A DNA stretch of 64,000 nucleotides from Aptenodytes patagonicus (taxonomy: Eukaryota; Chordata; Aves; Sphenisciformes; Spheniscidae), in the NCBI RefSeq assembly GCF_965638725.1, contig NC_134951.1, positions 104,803,811-104,867,810 of the forward strand, written 5' to 3'. This document shows positions 50,301 through 63,409 of this stretch, piece by piece. The stretch's first letter is position 1; each line of letters begins with the position of its first letter. The translations under genes were made by a program, and so were the position numbers. Below the pieces are notes generated by a model. It worked only from the letters and a program-made list of their open reading frames with translations, had not been told where the DNA came from and did not search any database.

Positions 50301-53300
50301 CATTAGTCGTGTCCGAAGTTAAACAGTATGAAGATTTTCCTGTGTAATGAAAATACTGCTCTGGGATTGTGGCTAGTATGCAGTAGTACCCATGCTTTTT
50401 GGCTTTTGGTTAGTAAAAGTTTTCAGCGTTGAAAGGTTGGGGGTTTTTCCACATAGAAACACCTTTGAGGTACCTGGGCTGTGCATTTCGACAGCATGAT
50501 GTTACTGTACACTTTGAGCCCAGAATGTGTCTTGTTTCCTGGGGAGTCCCAGGAAAGGCACGTCAGCCTACGTGATATCCAAGGAATGAGTCCTGGAGCC
50601 TGTTTCCTGTCTCTTCCGTTGGGTGCGACCGCCTGCCGTGCAGTGGCAGTGGCGCCAGTCCTAGGCGTCATTTAGTGAGGCCAAAATGAAGTGAATTTCT
50701 TCCCTTGCACCCAAACTCTCCCTGAATGCAATGGGAAACTGCACTTGGGCTTCTTTCAGCTCAGAAACCTTGGGCCCATTCACTGTAAAACAAACAAACA
50801 AATCCATTATACTTGCCCCGTGGGAGAAGATTGGAAGCAAAGGTTACTGTTACTGATGGCTAAAGAGGTGGTAGCTTTCAGTTCTGTGGTGGGAAATCAA
50901 GTAAATTACTCTTGTTGCGGTCAATAAATTCCAGACAGTCGTGTCTTGGGAGATCACTACTATTTTATATTCTGTGCTGTCTTGCTCATCCCTGCCCACT
51001 TTCTCGCTGCAGTTGAGGCTCTTGCAGTCTGGGTGCAGTGGATGTCAGTCAGTAGCAATGTGTTTCCATCTCTCTGTGTAGCACCTGATGAAGCACATTA
51101 ACCTGCTGCCTCGGGATTCCCACGGGGTAGACTTTTCCCGAGTGCGAATGCTGAATCTCAACAACTGGTCCAAGTACTACCGCCAGACGCTGCTGTTCAG
51201 TGCTCTTCAGGATCCCCAGATTAACTCTGTCTTCAACAAACACTGCTTCAATTACGTGGGGCAGGTGAGTTCACAGATGAGCTGAAAGCCTTCTTTTAAA
51301 TGCTGGCGTAAGGGAGGCGGAGAAGAACAGAAAATGCAACGCATGGAAAAATTCAGTTGTAGAAAGACTGTCGGCGTGCCAGTCATTTCCATTACCCAAG
51401 TATTTCAGTCTGAATCTCCATGACACTGCACGACAATTTCCAATGCTGTGCCAAAGGCATGAAGAACTACTCTTCTTGCAGTGATACTTATTTGGTCCTG
51501 TTCTTTCATGGGTAGCTGTTTCATGTCAGAAATCAGATTTTTTTTTTTCTTAATTTGACACACACAAGTTACCTTGTTTTATTTATTTTGTTGTTAAACG
51601 GAGGGTTCGCCTGCTTCCCTTCGCCCCCCCCTCCCCCTCCCCCCCGTATAAGGAGCACAAACTGCTATTACTTTGAAAGAAACAGGAAGAGTAAAAACCT
51701 TAGTTGTCTATCTCAAATTTATGGAAGTCGGAGCATAAGCAGTGGTCATGTATATTTAACAGATCTGGTGTGTGTATACGTGAATGTAGTTTTGTATTGG
51801 AGCTTTCCTAAAACCAGCCTGTGCACTGCTTGCAGATGTGAGGTACGAGCAGAAAGCCGGCTGGAGTGTGGCTGCCTTTGAAATGCTGCTTCCCTGAATG
51901 TCCTACTTTCTTCTCGCAGGTGGCTGTCCGCAACGTACCGCTCAGTGGCTCCATTAGCCACGTTGTGGTCCAGCTTCCTCATGTTTTTCGGAGGCTAGAA
52001 GCTGAAAATGTAACTTCTGTAATAGATACAAGGTACTCTGTGTTCCAGACTATTTTGCTATGCGCTAATGACTGCAGTTTCAGATTTAGTTGAGCATACT
52101 GTTTCCTGCAGAGCACAACGTGATTTCACCACAGAAGTACGCCTCCATTAGCCTTCAGATGCAAGTTAGGCTCTGCACAGGTGGAGGGGAGTAGTGAACT
52201 TCTCCTTGCCAAAGGCACTGGAGAATAAAGTCTGGGAAAAGAATACCGGTCTCTGCCATAACTGTGTAGTACTGATAAAGCCTTTGCCTTTTATCTTCTA
52301 CACATGTAGAAACCCTATGAAGTTAAAGAAGGAAAAAGGTAGTCAGAATCTTCTGTAGTCTCTTGTGTCTGATGATATTCCTGTCTGAGGTCATACCAGT
52401 ATTGGAAAGCGAAATGCTACCTCTGGTTAAAACACATTTGTTTTCTTAACTCAGGTTTCAGTTTTTCATCGACAAAGTTTTGCCTGAGTACCGCGATGCC
52501 ATCATGTCACACACGCTCATTTATGTTCCGTCATATTTTGACTACGTGCGTCTTCGAAATTACTTCAAGAAAGAGGAGCTGAATTTTACTCACATTTGTG
52601 AATACACTAAAAAGGCTGGCGTCTGCAGAGCAAGACGGTTCTTTCTCAAGGGAGAGAAGCAGTTTTTATTGTTCACTGAGCGCTTCCACTTCTACAAAAG
52701 GTGAATTGTGGACCGAGTTTTCCTTTGAGTTGCATGTGTGCTGTTTTGGAAGTAGAGTCTGACCTTAATCATAGATGGGCTATCTTGCTTTTTGAATCTG
52801 TTGGATCTCTCTGAGGACTTGTTTGACTGAAGTAAGAGCTTTTCAGTTTGCTTTAAAATTTTTGCATGTTGTCAGCAGTCCCTTGCAGAGACTCTAATAC
52901 TTCAGTATGTGCAGGGCTTTATTCAGGAAGGTAAGTGCTGCCAAGTTCCACTCATGTCAGGACAGGATGATATAGCCTGCAAAATGGGATTCACTGTGCC
53001 TTTTACTTTTGTTCATCTGTGCCACAATAATTACATAAAATTCTGGAAAAGTGTATGTAATTGGTTCAATAACGCAATACAGCAAGCTGAGGCCACCTGG
53101 AAAACTTGCAGTGTCCTGACTGGAGCTGTTTAGAAGCTCCTAATGGAACAGTTTTTTCTGTTAGCAGAAGATGTTTTGGCAAATATGAAAAGTTTTGTGA
53201 GGCTTAGTCTGATCAAGCTTCACTGTTTTAAAATCCAAGCCAAAGAGGCTGAATACTGCAGAATTTGGTGGCGGTCTGTACTTCAGAGAAAATCGCAATG

Positions 53301-53762
53301 CCTAGCAGCGTTAGACGTGCCCTCCCCCCTGCCCTTAATTCCACATCTGTGTTAAGTTCAGTCTTCATGACAGTCTTCATGTCACAGGTTTGAGCTGAGC
53401 TACAACTGATGTGGAAATTGGAAGAACTGAGATAGGATTGATGTTTTAACATTCACACTTTGTGTAAAAATTGGCAGCAAAGTTACTTGTCTGGTTTTTT
53501 TTTTTCCTACTACAGGTATACGATAAAAGGCATTAGGAACCTCATTTTCTATGAGTTACCAACCTACTCCCACTTCTACAGTGAGATTTGTAATATGATG
53601 AAGGCCACAGACAATGGAGTGGATGCTACTTGGACCTGTACTGTGCTCTACTCCAAGTATGATGCTCAGAAATTGGCTGCAGTGGTTGGCATAGATCGCA
53701 CAGCTCAAATGCTACAGTCCAAGAAAAATGTGCACCTCTTTGTTACAGGAGAAAATGAATAA
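37998..53762 (+). CDS. UTP25: UTP25 (DIEXF), SSU processome component
   Basis: Nucleolar factor of the small-subunit processome needed for 18S rRNA maturation; the zebrafish orthologue (Def) controls p53 levels and digestive organ growth. Twelve exons: 37998-38098, 39534-39573, 40777-41026, 42032-42238, 44355-44443, 45828-46238, 47346-47565, 49637-49839, 51082-51264, 51920-52032, 52455-52700, 53516-53762 (TAA). All phases close, giving 769 aa (human about 756). Residues 1-33 are basic and nucleolar-like ([20 protein letters not shown]). Exons 3-4 encode a Ser/Glu-rich acidic low-complexity region. From about 230 the conserved UTP25 domain begins. PFRECA (372-377) stands where helicase motif Ia would be, and DQAD (493-496) replaces DEAD, as expected for this RecA-like but probably inactive family. 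The C-terminal half contains [15 protein letters not shown] and [16 protein letters not shown]. The donor after exon 8 is the weaker GTGCGT. Confidence 0.96.
39340..39361 (+). repeat. Perfect 9-bp hairpin with GUAA loop
   Basis: CCTGAGAGG at 39340-39348 pairs perfectly with CCTCTCAGG at 39353-39361 around a GTAA loop, in UTP25 intron 1, about 170 bases before the second exon. A GUAA loop would be a GNRA tetraloop in RNA. No known RNA family is recognised, and chance is possible. Confidence 0.6.
41728..41969 (-). mobile_element. Truncated ERV LTR in UTP25 intron 3
   Basis: Highly similar to 60600-60839, in the same minus orientation. It shares the blocks 'ggccagtttggatcagctgt', 'ctgtcctggctgtgccccct', 'ttagcaacaactaaaacatc' and 'ccagctgaaac'. 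On the minus strand it is the LTR 5' half; the 3' half is missing beyond about 41728. Its right end lies 62 bases before the acceptor of exon 4 (42032), so it lies close to the branch-site region. No internal retroviral genes are seen. Confidence 0.85.
45545..45605 (+). repeat. MIR-like ancient SINE fragment
   Basis: 'ctcggttttctcatctgtac' followed by 'aatgaggacagt' closely follows the well-known MIR tail (cctcagtttcctcatctgta, then aaatgaggata). It lies in UTP25 intron 5, about 220 bases before exon 6. The 5' part is not recognisable. Confidence 0.5.
47248..47272. repeat. A25 homopolymer
   Basis: Twenty-five A about 75 bases before the acceptor of UTP25 exon 7. It could be the tail of an old retroposed sequence, but I found no recognisable body upstream, so it is annotated as a simple repeat. 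Confidence 0.85.
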
Positions 53763-53841
53763 GTGATACTGCAGACTAGATGACTAGAGGGACCTGGATT
53801 TTACTCCTAATGCACTTTTTGATGTTGCTTTTTTAAAAAGT

Positions 53842-53901
53842 ATTAAACTTTTTACTCCCTTTTACTAAATATTCTGTTGAAATTGTTCATCTAGTATTAA
53901 A
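53842..53901 (+). terminator. Polyadenylation signals, UTP25
   Basis: Two ATTAAA hexamers, at 53842-53847 and 53896-53901, lie 80 and 134 bases after the stop codon, each followed by T/GT-rich sequence. ATTAAA is the commonest variant of AATAAA. They imply a short 3'UTR. Confidence 0.6.
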
Positions 53902-53909
53902 TTTTGTAT

Positions 53910-56900
53910 TTCAGTACTCTGTCCAACAAGAAACGAAGGATGTCATTCAAGAAAGCAGGGCTTGGGGGTTTCTTCTGTATAGAAACAAAATCAATCCAGA
54001 ACTATTCTTCTTGTATATTGAAAAACTCACTGGTCAGTAAGGATTGATGCTGTGATAAATAACTTTTGATTGGATTGCTTCACTTCATTTTCAGGTGTAG
54101 CAAACTCACCTTCTTTTATCAAAGGCAACTATTTCCTTTAATCTAGGGGAAGAAATGTGCCCAAGTATTTAATGCAGTCACTATTCTGTAAGCCTGTGTA
54201 AGGGAGGTGCCGGCGAAGCCTCTTCAACACAAGCGCGTTGTTGAATGGGGGTTGAACTTGCTTCAACTTGACAGTTGTGAGAATCCGTGAATGTGCTGGG
54301 GTAGGAGCTATGGTTTTGCATTTTTTTCCTGAGTGACCTAAAGATTTCTGCCTCCTATTTACAACAACCCCTCTGGCCGGTCACTTTTACCAGGGATAAG
54401 CTTTTCCAAAGGAAAACAGCTTTGAACTTGGCAGGCAGACGAGCCTAGGCCTGCCTAGCCCCATGATCGCCAAAGCAGCGCTGTGGAGCACAAAACCAGG
54501 TGGTGCAGTTGTAAATACCTGCGGTCTCGTATCTCACGCCGTGGGTGGGGTTTTGTTGGTTTGTTTTTTCTCTCCTCTTAAGGGTGTGTCATGGGCAGCA
54601 TGGAAGCATCACGGTGCTGCCTCTTCTTTCTTTTCTTCTCCTTCCAGGAAGCTAAGCCTAATTTAAAAGGAGCTAAAAGTAGAGAGATCAGTTTCTGTAA
54701 GCATGTGCTAGGACTGCAAGGAGACTGTTCTGTGGAGGGGCAGGTGAGCCCAAGTGCGAGAAGGAAACCTCCATCCTGTGATAAGCTTTGAGGGAATTCT
54801 TGTCTCGGAGGCTTAAGTAAATATACCAAAGTGAAATAAACTCCTTGAGTAAATGCACAGGCACGTCATTTTAGCCAGTTTTTTATCATATTCTTCATGC
54901 CTGTATTTCTCGGAGGCTGTGAACTCAAGTAGTAATTGAAGTCCCAAAATCATTTAGTAGACATGCAAATCCATGCAGTTTCTTGCTTTGCATTTTAAGT
55001 AATGATTTCTGTTAATTTTATGTACCTCTGCCGTAGCACACAAGAATTAAGAGCCAGCCACAGCAAAGTTCTCCCTGTGAACATCTGTCTGCTGTACAGC
55101 AGAGGCAGCAGTAGAGGCAAACAAGGATTTTTCTTGTATGGCCTAAGCTCGATGTGGGGAATGGTGGCTGTGCATATGAAAACAAGCACACAAAATAGGA
55201 TTAAGGAATTTTCTTGCTTCACCAGATGTACTTAGCAGAGATGAATAGCTGACCTCTGAGGAAGCTACTTAGGGAGATAACGTGATGCAGTGCAGCTACT
55301 GTTTAAAGAAGCAGCAAGAGTTTTGTGCCAGAGCCTTAACTACGCAAGGATTTTTCTGCCTCCGCTGAAGTCAATAGCAAAGTGCCTCGATGGGAGCAGG
55401 GCCAAACTGTAGTAAGACAAGCATACTTTGACATATGAAATGTATATGCCAGTGTTACGTTTTTAACGTTGATTACTAATTACAACTCTCTGATTTCCAA
55501 AGTAGTGTGTAAATGCCTCTTCGCTGCCTTCAGTTAGTGCTCCGAGATGCAGGCACAAAGTTGATGTGTGATTGCCCTTAGAGAGCTCATGCATGAGGTT
55601 TTCTGCCCTGGCAAAATCTTACTTGCTTTAGTAGGGAGCCTCATAAGCCAACGCTAGAAATCCTACCTAGGAGGTCGCGCTAGCGGATCGGACAGGTTTG
55701 GTGATGCAGGGAGCCTGTCTCTGTACTGGTGTGAAGGAGTTTCTGTTCCCAGGTGCTTCCTCCTACCCCTGTGCTGCGATGCTCCCACGCCTGGGGTGTT
55801 GGCCCACTTGGTAGCGGAATGGCAGTGAACCGGGGAGAGGGTTTGCTCTTGTTTAAAACTTCTCCTTTGCCCCCTTTTTATCTTATTTTAAACAATTCCC
55901 TGGTGCAGTTCACAGCAGGGCTCTGCAAAGTGGTTCCTCCAAGAGTGGCTTCTAAGACGGTGAGTTACTGGGAGATGGCGAACGCTGAGGTCAGAGTTTG
56001 GCCCATCCTGGATGCGTGTTCACGGATACCAGTGCTTCGCTTGCTGGGGCAACTGCTGGCTCCAAATGGGTTAGTTAAGAGCCTGTCTTATAATGCATTT
56101 TCTTGACGACAATGTGGCTTTTGGCGAGGTGGCTGAACTTGGTGCATTCTTGTGGACACTTAGTCAATTTTAGAAGAAATGGAATATGTACATCTGGGCG
56201 TTGTCTTTTTTTTTAATTGTTCAACTTTTTTTTTTTAAAAAGTTGAAATTCTGACACAAATGGAATAAGAAAAGATGCTACCAAATACAGTATTTTACCT
56301 TTTTTACTTGACAGCATGCCATTTTGGCATGGCAAGCTTTTTGCAACTTTTTCACAAGAATGCACCAATGATGAGTAACTACTCATCTCGAGGAAACAAA
56401 ATCCTGTTCATTTTGGCATCAGTACCATACCTTTAAGGGGGGGCTGATGTTTCTTAAGAATCCTTTTTTGTCAACGTTTCAAGAGAGTCTCTGAGTACTG
56501 AAAAGGAATCCTGTATTCTTTTTATTTGTGAAAAGCATTGCAATGCAGTGTGAGAGTTGACTGCCTGGCATCAGGCAGGGGCCTTTCCAGACACCGGCTG
56601 CTAATGTGCAGTAGTGCTGAAGCATTAGCAGCTAGCTTTTGGGAATTCAAACTCAAGGGTAAAATTAAACTGGGATTAAGATGTTAAACAATAATTCCTT
56701 TTCAGCATTTCCCATCTCTCAGGAAATCCTAGTAATTGATGACCAAGAGAAAGACATACCTGTCTCTATAGGAAGATTGTTCTTCCAGCTAACGAGCTGA
56801 TGTTGTAATGGCTCCTTTTTTCACTAGTAAAACCTAATCAGGATAATAGGTTTGTTATGTTTTGTTGCTCCTTTCAAAGACGACAGAAAGGCAATGTTTT

Positions 56901-57720
56901 TTTGGTTTTGTTTTGTTTTGTTTTTTCCTGAAAACGTGTTTGTAGGATAGGAGCCAGCCTTCTGCTGGTGACTGTATTAATGAGGAGGGAGGGAAAGGTG
57001 ACTTAGGGACAGTCTGTCTCCAGCGCTGTAGAGCTGCCTCCCGTAAGGAGGCAGGTTGTTAGTTTTGCAGCAGTCCTCGGGAGACACGGGACGAATCATG
57101 TGAGAGAAACTGGAGCATTCTTGTTCACAACAGCAGAATTAACAATTACTTTACAGCTGTGCTGTCACAGGCTGCCCGGATTTCTCAGCTCCGTGTTAGT
57201 CATGCTCCCGTGGCCGCAGCCCCAGGAGTTCCTCTCCAGGGTTTGGGGTTGTTTTGGACTTGGTAGCCAAGCATGTCTGATAAAACAGTTTGCTTTGCAC
57301 AGGGGGAGTTTCAGAAAGCCCATCCACAAAAGCATACGTGGACGTACGAGGGGGCTGTGCAAAGAGGGAGAGGGGCGAGAGCAAGTGGGGGACAGCAGTT
57401 CCTCCCATCACAGAGCCTGCCGGGCTGCCCTGCCGCTGTCCTGCCAGGGGACCGACCTGCACGGCGGAGGGCTCCTTTCCTCACCATATCGGTCTGTTCA
57501 GAGACCTCCTACAGGTCCTGCACTGGGAAGGAAGCAGGTGCCCCAGGGAAGGTCACTGGGATAAGTCTTCATCTTTTCCCCTCCCCAGAGATGCCAGGTG
57601 ACCCTTAATCTCAGAGAGAAGGTGAAGGTGCTGCTGGTACGCAGGCAAGCACCAAAGCTGGCTGAGTTGTGCCATGCAACAGCCCAGGACTAGGAGCCCG
57701 ACTGCAAGACATGCTATATA
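53910..57720. other. Intergenic region downstream of UTP25
   Basis: No gene recognised. In human the next gene on this side is SYT14, but I see no C2-domain or synaptotagmin-like exon. A perfect 11-bp inverted repeat with a T6 loop (TTCAACTTTTT / AAAAAGTTGAA) lies at 56220-56247. The 57.1-57.6 kb part is somewhat GC-richer, with ORFs of no recognisable family. Confidence 0.55.
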
Positions 57721-57724
57721 CTGT

Positions 57725-57972
57725 GCCTCAATGGCCTCAAGTTGCGCCAGGGGAGGTTTAGATTGGATGTGAGGAAAAATTTCTTTACTGAAAGAGTGGT
57801 GAAACATTGGGACAGGCTGCCCAGGGAAGTGGTGGAGTCCCCATCCCTGGAGGTATTTAAAAGACGTGTAGATGAGGCACTTAGGGACATGGTTTAGTGG
57901 GCATGGTGGTGTTGGGTTGACGGTTGGACTCGATCTTAGAGGTCTCTTACAACCTTAATGATTCTATGATTC
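57725..57972 (+). mobile_element. CR1 3' fragment
   Basis: Plus-strand CR1 3' end: 'ggaggtttagattggatgtg', 'aaatttctttactgaaagag', 'cccatccctggaggtattta', then 'ggttggactcgatcttagag' and the octamer end ATGATTCTATGATTC. It is 5'-truncated. It is close in sequence to the antisense copy at 31054-31326, so both probably come from the same subfamily. Confidence 0.93.
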
Positions 57973-58879
57973 AAAGGCACTGCACGGAGTTTATGATATA
58001 TATGTATTACTGTACCCAGTGCGGTCAACAGGATGCTTTTTGCCATCACTAGATCCAAGACAGTTCAGTCCCTGTGGCTTTAAATCTCATCCTCTGTGCT
58101 AAGCTTGACAATAAAGGATAATTAATTAGCACAGGGCTGGTTACCTTTTAATCAACCATTAGCTTCAGCGGTGCTTGGGGGTTGCTTGTTTTACCAGGTG
58201 GACTGTGAGTTGGGCTGAGTTGGGTGGATAAACAGCTAACAGGTACGAGCTGGTACTGTGAATGAGTTACCTGAAATGGAGATGTTGAAATGGTCATAAC
58301 ATTGAGTGGTACTTGAGAAATAAATATTTGATTATGTAAGAGAGATGCAGGAATCTTCAGTAAAGGACATGAGAGAGATCAAGGTAAGGTACAGAGAAAC
58401 AAGAAGACAGAGGACAAAAATAGGATGGTAACCTTGGAGCAGTTGACAACATAATTATGTCACTGCAACTGAAAGCAGAAATTTGGCCTTAGTCTTTCAG
58501 ACAGAACAGCAAAATCACACTAAAGTCTTATGTGCTGCACATGATGTTACATTTCCTCAGTAAAACTCTTACCGCTGATACTGGCATAAATGTAAAGAGA
58601 TGCTGCCAGAATTGCTAAAACAGAGGTTTATCAGGATGCTGTAAGGTCTCTTATTAGCCCCTCCTTTGGGAATTTGGTAGCAGGTGCCGTAACTGAAAAA
58701 CCTTTGCCAGTACCTGGCTAAGAAGCAGCAAGCTCCATGTTATTTACTTGTTCTGGGTGTCTGGTTTCAAAAGCCCTCATTGCCATTGAATTAATAGGTT
58801 AACAGAGAATGAATATTTAGCTTTAATAATGCATTTTTTTTTTATCAAAGCAGGAAAAGCTGAATCAGTTTTGTACTGA

Positions 58880-58990
58880 GTCATGAGCATAGATGTAAAA
58901 TGGATAAATGGGAACCAGATAATACAATTTATTTGGACTTTTACAAGGTCTTTGAGAAGTTCCTTTATCGGGGGCTTTTAAAGAAAGTAA
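58880..58990 (+). mobile_element. Ancient CR1/L3-type reverse transcriptase remnant
   Basis: Plus-strand translation of 58913-58990 reads DNTIYLDFYKVFEKFLYRGLL, matching the LINE RT pattern 'D-x-x-YLDF-x-KAFD-x-V-x-x-x-LL'. Flanks are too decayed to place ends. It is much older than the octamer-bearing CR1 copies. Confidence 0.65.
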
Positions 58991-60282
58991 GGGTTTGGTG
59001 AGGCTGGAAGGATCATAGCAGCTCATCACAGCAAAAGGTTCTAAGTTACTTCAGTGCCATCTCCTCTACTGGCCATCTCTATAGCATGAACTATTAAATT
59101 TTCCTCTCCAACATTATTCTGTGTATCGGTCTGGGCACTTCCCCCTCTTCATTAGCTTAATCACATCATTAACACTCCTTTAGCCTGGGAAAGAATTTGA
59201 AGGGAGGGGAGCATACCTGGCCTTGCAGCTGTTCGGGGCTGGGGTCAACATGGAGACCTGTCCAGAAAAGACCGTTGGAGCATCAAGCAACAGATGATCA
59301 ATCGGGGGGTGCCTTTTTTAAGAGACCTTGTGGGTTCCTCTGGCACAGCCAGTGCTGACAGAAAACTTGAGTGGCTGGAGAATAAGCCAGATTTTCTGAC
59401 AATTCATGTTTCTCAGACATCACTATGACTTAAAATTATCTGTTCCTAAGCATGGTCTCACTCTTTCCCTGTTGTATTAAAGGATATGATTAAATTAACT
59501 GAAAAAACAGGAGTTGAGGTTGCAGATCTGTAGCTTGACTTACTGCTGCTCTGCTGCCTGCTATCCTCTCCTCGAGCAGGGGAAGAGCCGGTGGTAATGA
59601 ACACCTCCTCCTTCTGCCATTCCAGATCTTTCAGGCTGCTTTGTCCTTCAGTTCTTGCTCCCCTTCTCCCACCTTGGTATTGTGAGTGGAGTTGGGCAGA
59701 ATGCAGTTAAATGCTGGTAAAATGTAGCTAAACCAGGAAGAAGCCCCGGAGGAATAAATCAGTGTCTGAATTAATTCCTGCTACAAGCTGGAAGCTTTCT
59801 GGTAACTTCAGAGGCTTCTTGCTCGAGTCCAAAGGAAGGAGAGATCATTCCAAGATTGCGTTGTGGTGCAGTAGCTCTCGGAGTGCTTACAAGCTTTGTG
59901 AAACAGCTCACCTTAAATGCGGGCATGGGTATGTTTGGTGGAATTAGTCCATGGGAGACGGGGAGCCTGTAGGCACGAAGGAGGCCGCCTTGTCCTCATG
60001 GACGAGAAGAACTCAAGCAGCAAGATCCTGTTTCCAAAGAAGGGAGTCCAAATGATAGTGCTCAAAATTTGAGCACCTAAATGCACCACACAAGCTACTT
60101 TTGAGGGGGAAAATATACCAGGGAAAGTCTCTGTTAGTTACTGGAAGAGGTCCCACAGTATGGGGAGGTCCCACACTAGAAGGGGTCCCACAGTAGTTCT
60201 GCGAGCACCAGGGGATGAGGTGTTTCTGGCCATGCAGCAATAGCCATCAGTGTAAGCAAAGAGTGAGCAAGACAGCATGACC
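58991..60282. other. Intergenic region with no recognised feature
   Basis: No gene, RNA or repeat is supported here. A short local triplication of 'ggtcccaca' (60148-60193, just before the LTR) is the only pattern noticed. Confidence 0.5.
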
Positions 60283-60839
60283 TGTCGTGGTTTAACCTCA
60301 GCCGGCAACTGAGCACCACAGAGCCGCTCGCTCACTCCCCCCCTGCTGCGGTGGGATGGGGGAGAGAATTGGAAGAGCACAAGTTAGAAAAACTCGTGGG
60401 TTGAGATAAAAACAGTTTAATAATTGAAATAAAATGATAATAATGTAATAATAATAAAAGAATATACAAAGCAAGTGATGCACAGTACAGTTGCTCACCA
60501 CCCGCTGACCGATGCCCAGCCAGTCCCCGAGCAGCGGCCCCCCCGGCCAGCTTTCCCCAGTTTATGTACTGAGCATGACGTCACATGGTATGGAATGTCC
60601 CTCTGGCCAGTTTGGGTCAGCTGTCCTGGCTGTGCCCCCTCCCAGCTTCTTGTGCACCTCCAGCCTTCTCAGTCGGTAGGGCATGGGAAGCTGCAGAGTC
60701 CTTGCCTAGTGTAAGCACTGCTTAGCAACAACTAAAACATCGGTGTGTTATCAACATTGTTCTCACCCTAAATCCAAAACACAGCACTGTACCAGCTACT
60801 AGGAAGGAAATTAACTCTATCCCAGCTGAAACCAGGACA
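60283..60839 (-). mobile_element. Solo ERV LTR (avian ERVL-like family)
   Basis: Read on the minus strand it starts TGTCCTGGTTTCAGCTGGGA and ends GGTTAAACCACGACA, the ends of an LTR family that I recognise as common in bird genomes. It carries a TATA-like region near the 'actgagcatgacgtcac' CRE-type element (CRE TGACGTCA at about 60575-60582) and an A/T-rich polyadenylation zone. Both LTR ends are present and no retroviral genes follow, so it is a solo LTR. The 5-bp flanks (tgacc and tcact) do not match, so the target duplication has decayed or the ends are slightly off. Confidence 0.88.
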
Positions 60840-63400
60840 TCACTGAAGCAGCAAGGTACAGAGCACCAAGAGCAAAGCTTCTTAGTGTGAGAAGACTTGA
60901 CTAAGGAATTTTGCTGCACCTCTTTTAGAGGTACAGAATAGACAGCAAGTGGAACAAACAGATCCAGTTTTTTTTCCCCAAACTTTGTGAGAGGCAAAGC
61001 GATTAATGGTATAAAGTAACTTTCACATAAGCAGAGCCCTGAAATACTTCTGGGTTTTTCCTCAGTCAGATACAACTAGGTATCCTTTCCCTTCTGTTGA
61101 CTTGTGCTTAAGAGAGGAAAACAGTGAAGGTCCTCTCTCCTCTAGGGGATCTGAGGTTAGCACAGAGGGAGCTACGAAGGAGGGTGCAGACAGAACCTCT
61201 GCCAAGCAGGGGTGGAGCAAAGGAACCACCCCTCAGCTCTCACCCGTTTACAATGATCGGATCTAAAGCCACTTTGTGGTTTAGGAAGGGCTACAGCACA
61301 GCAGGAGGGTCTGGTTTTCTGTATGTATTGCTTTTTATTTTCATTTCCTGCAGGAGGGGATCAAGCAGCATTTGGCAATGCACATAGGCGTGGTACAGAC
61401 ATTTTGCCCCTGGTGGCAAAACCACAATGATTCTGCTCCCTCTAAAGCAGAAGGGAGGAAAGAGCAGCAGGACTTGCCCTTGAGTTTTGCAGCAGGAATC
61501 TCAACAGCCTGTGGGAGACTAAGGTTAGTCTTTTCCCGGCACTGTATTTTACTGACGTTGTTGAAATAAAGAAAATATGTTCAGCAGGTAGCACAGAAGC
61601 ATCAGTGATCATATTAGCTAGAAGGCTGTGTCCTTGAACTTCTGGTCTTATGTGGTAATTTGCCAGTTTTTTTTTTTCCTTGGTCAAAAGAAACGTAATG
61701 TCTTCAGTGGGCAAAACGCTAACACCTTCCATTTGCAAGTGGTGAGCAAGGTGTCAGGACTTTTCAACAGGATATGGAGCATCTAATAAATCACTTTATT
61801 AGCCAAGGTTTAGAGCAAACCTAAAGGAGAACTCTTTGCCTGGACTCACCTTCTGCATCAACATTTCAGATGCTCATGCACATGTGTACTAGTAAATTAA
61901 ACATATACAAGGCTCCCAGCTTATAGAAACAAAAAAATGAGATATTTGGGGTAACTTGTTTCAAACTCTTTGGCTCCATCCATTTTTTCAGTTCTTGGAT
62001 ATAGGGGCTTGTTGAAGGCAGGCACGGAGAGTCTCTTCTCGTGGTTTCCCTCCCCAGGTACTCTGGCTGGGAGGTTCTGCGACACTTGCTTTCTCTTAGG
62101 TGGCCTACCAAGACCTCCAATGGTGTGTAAGCTACCTTTACCACAGGAAGAGGCAAAGCAAAGGGGGGACTGTAGAAGTGCCTCCAGTGCATTTAAGGTG
62201 TTCCTGGTCTCAGTGTGGACACTGAGTAATCAGATCTTGTTCCTCCTGCTGCCTGGAGCCAGTCAGTAGGTGTGGTATTGCGTACGTTCTTGTGTTAAGA
62301 AACTATACGTCGGAAAGTGGCACTGTGCTGAGGAAACCATTTTAATGCCAAGGCAAAAGTCAAAGGCCAAATCAGCTCTTGGGGATCTTCTGTCACCTGC
62401 AGAGTGCTCGGCTCAGGCATTTTCTTGTGCTGTGCTCCCCGTACCCCCACCCCTCGCAGCATGCGGATAAGCTCCTGACTGACCTGTCAAATGTGAATAA
62501 TGATGAGAAGTCTCAGTGATTCATGGCTAGGACACACAAAGTGCTCCATCCTCTGCTCATACTGTGAGGCAATTAATGCAATTTGTGCTGTTTGGCTGAG
62601 TGAACAGTTTGAAATGAACCATTGAGCCATCTGTTCCTCCAGCTGACATCAGGCGTGTCAAGAGTAGCAGTTAGCTTTTGCTGGGAAAGAAACATCTCGC
62701 TGTCATTAAGGAAAGTTCAAGAAAGGGGGGGTGGGGGCGTTTTTTCCTTCCCCTTCTACTATCTTTAAAACAAACTCTTTCATATTTTCTTGTGGTTCAC
62801 GCTCTGTGCCCTGAAGGCTTTTCAGGCCTCTAGTCAGGGTCTTGGGAGCAGGGAAATGGCTACACTGAGCACCTTCTTCTTTCACCTCTTGCATGCTTTT
62901 GGTGAGAGAGAGAGGTGATCAACAGGGTCTGAGTTTTACACGATTGTTTTGCTCTTCCCTTGCTCTGTTCATCTCTGTAGGCTGCTTTCTTGAGCTGAGG
63001 GCTTCAAGAAATAGTCTCCCGTGAAACCAGCTCTCAGGAGGGTTTTCAAAAGGTCTTTTGGAGGTCATAGTTCATCCCCTGCAATTATTAAAAGATACCC
63101 GCTACAAGAAAAAGTCATTATCTCAGTAGTAGTAGGAAGACCAGGAAAAGGTTTGGCCTGTTTCTCAATGAAGAAGAAGCGCTATCTACAGATGACACAG
63201 AGGATTTGGGTGTTTGATGCCTGTTCTGCATTTGTGCTCACAGAAAGAGAGTTACAAGGAACAGACGGCTAGTGTGGCTAACACTAGAGGCAAAGGGATA
63301 AGGTGAGCCTAAGACAGGGAAGACTTAAGAGAAGACTTAAGCAGAATGTTTTAAGATTGACCAGGCCTGGTGGACTGCGTCCAGAGATGTGACGCAGGAT
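60840..63400. other. Intergenic region with no recognised gene
   Basis: Mixed composition with scattered short ORFs, none of a family I recognise. A G8-type run near 62728-62736 and a T-rich run near 61670 are the only simple sequences noted. Confidence 0.5.
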
Positions 63401-63409
63401 TTCTGAAAA

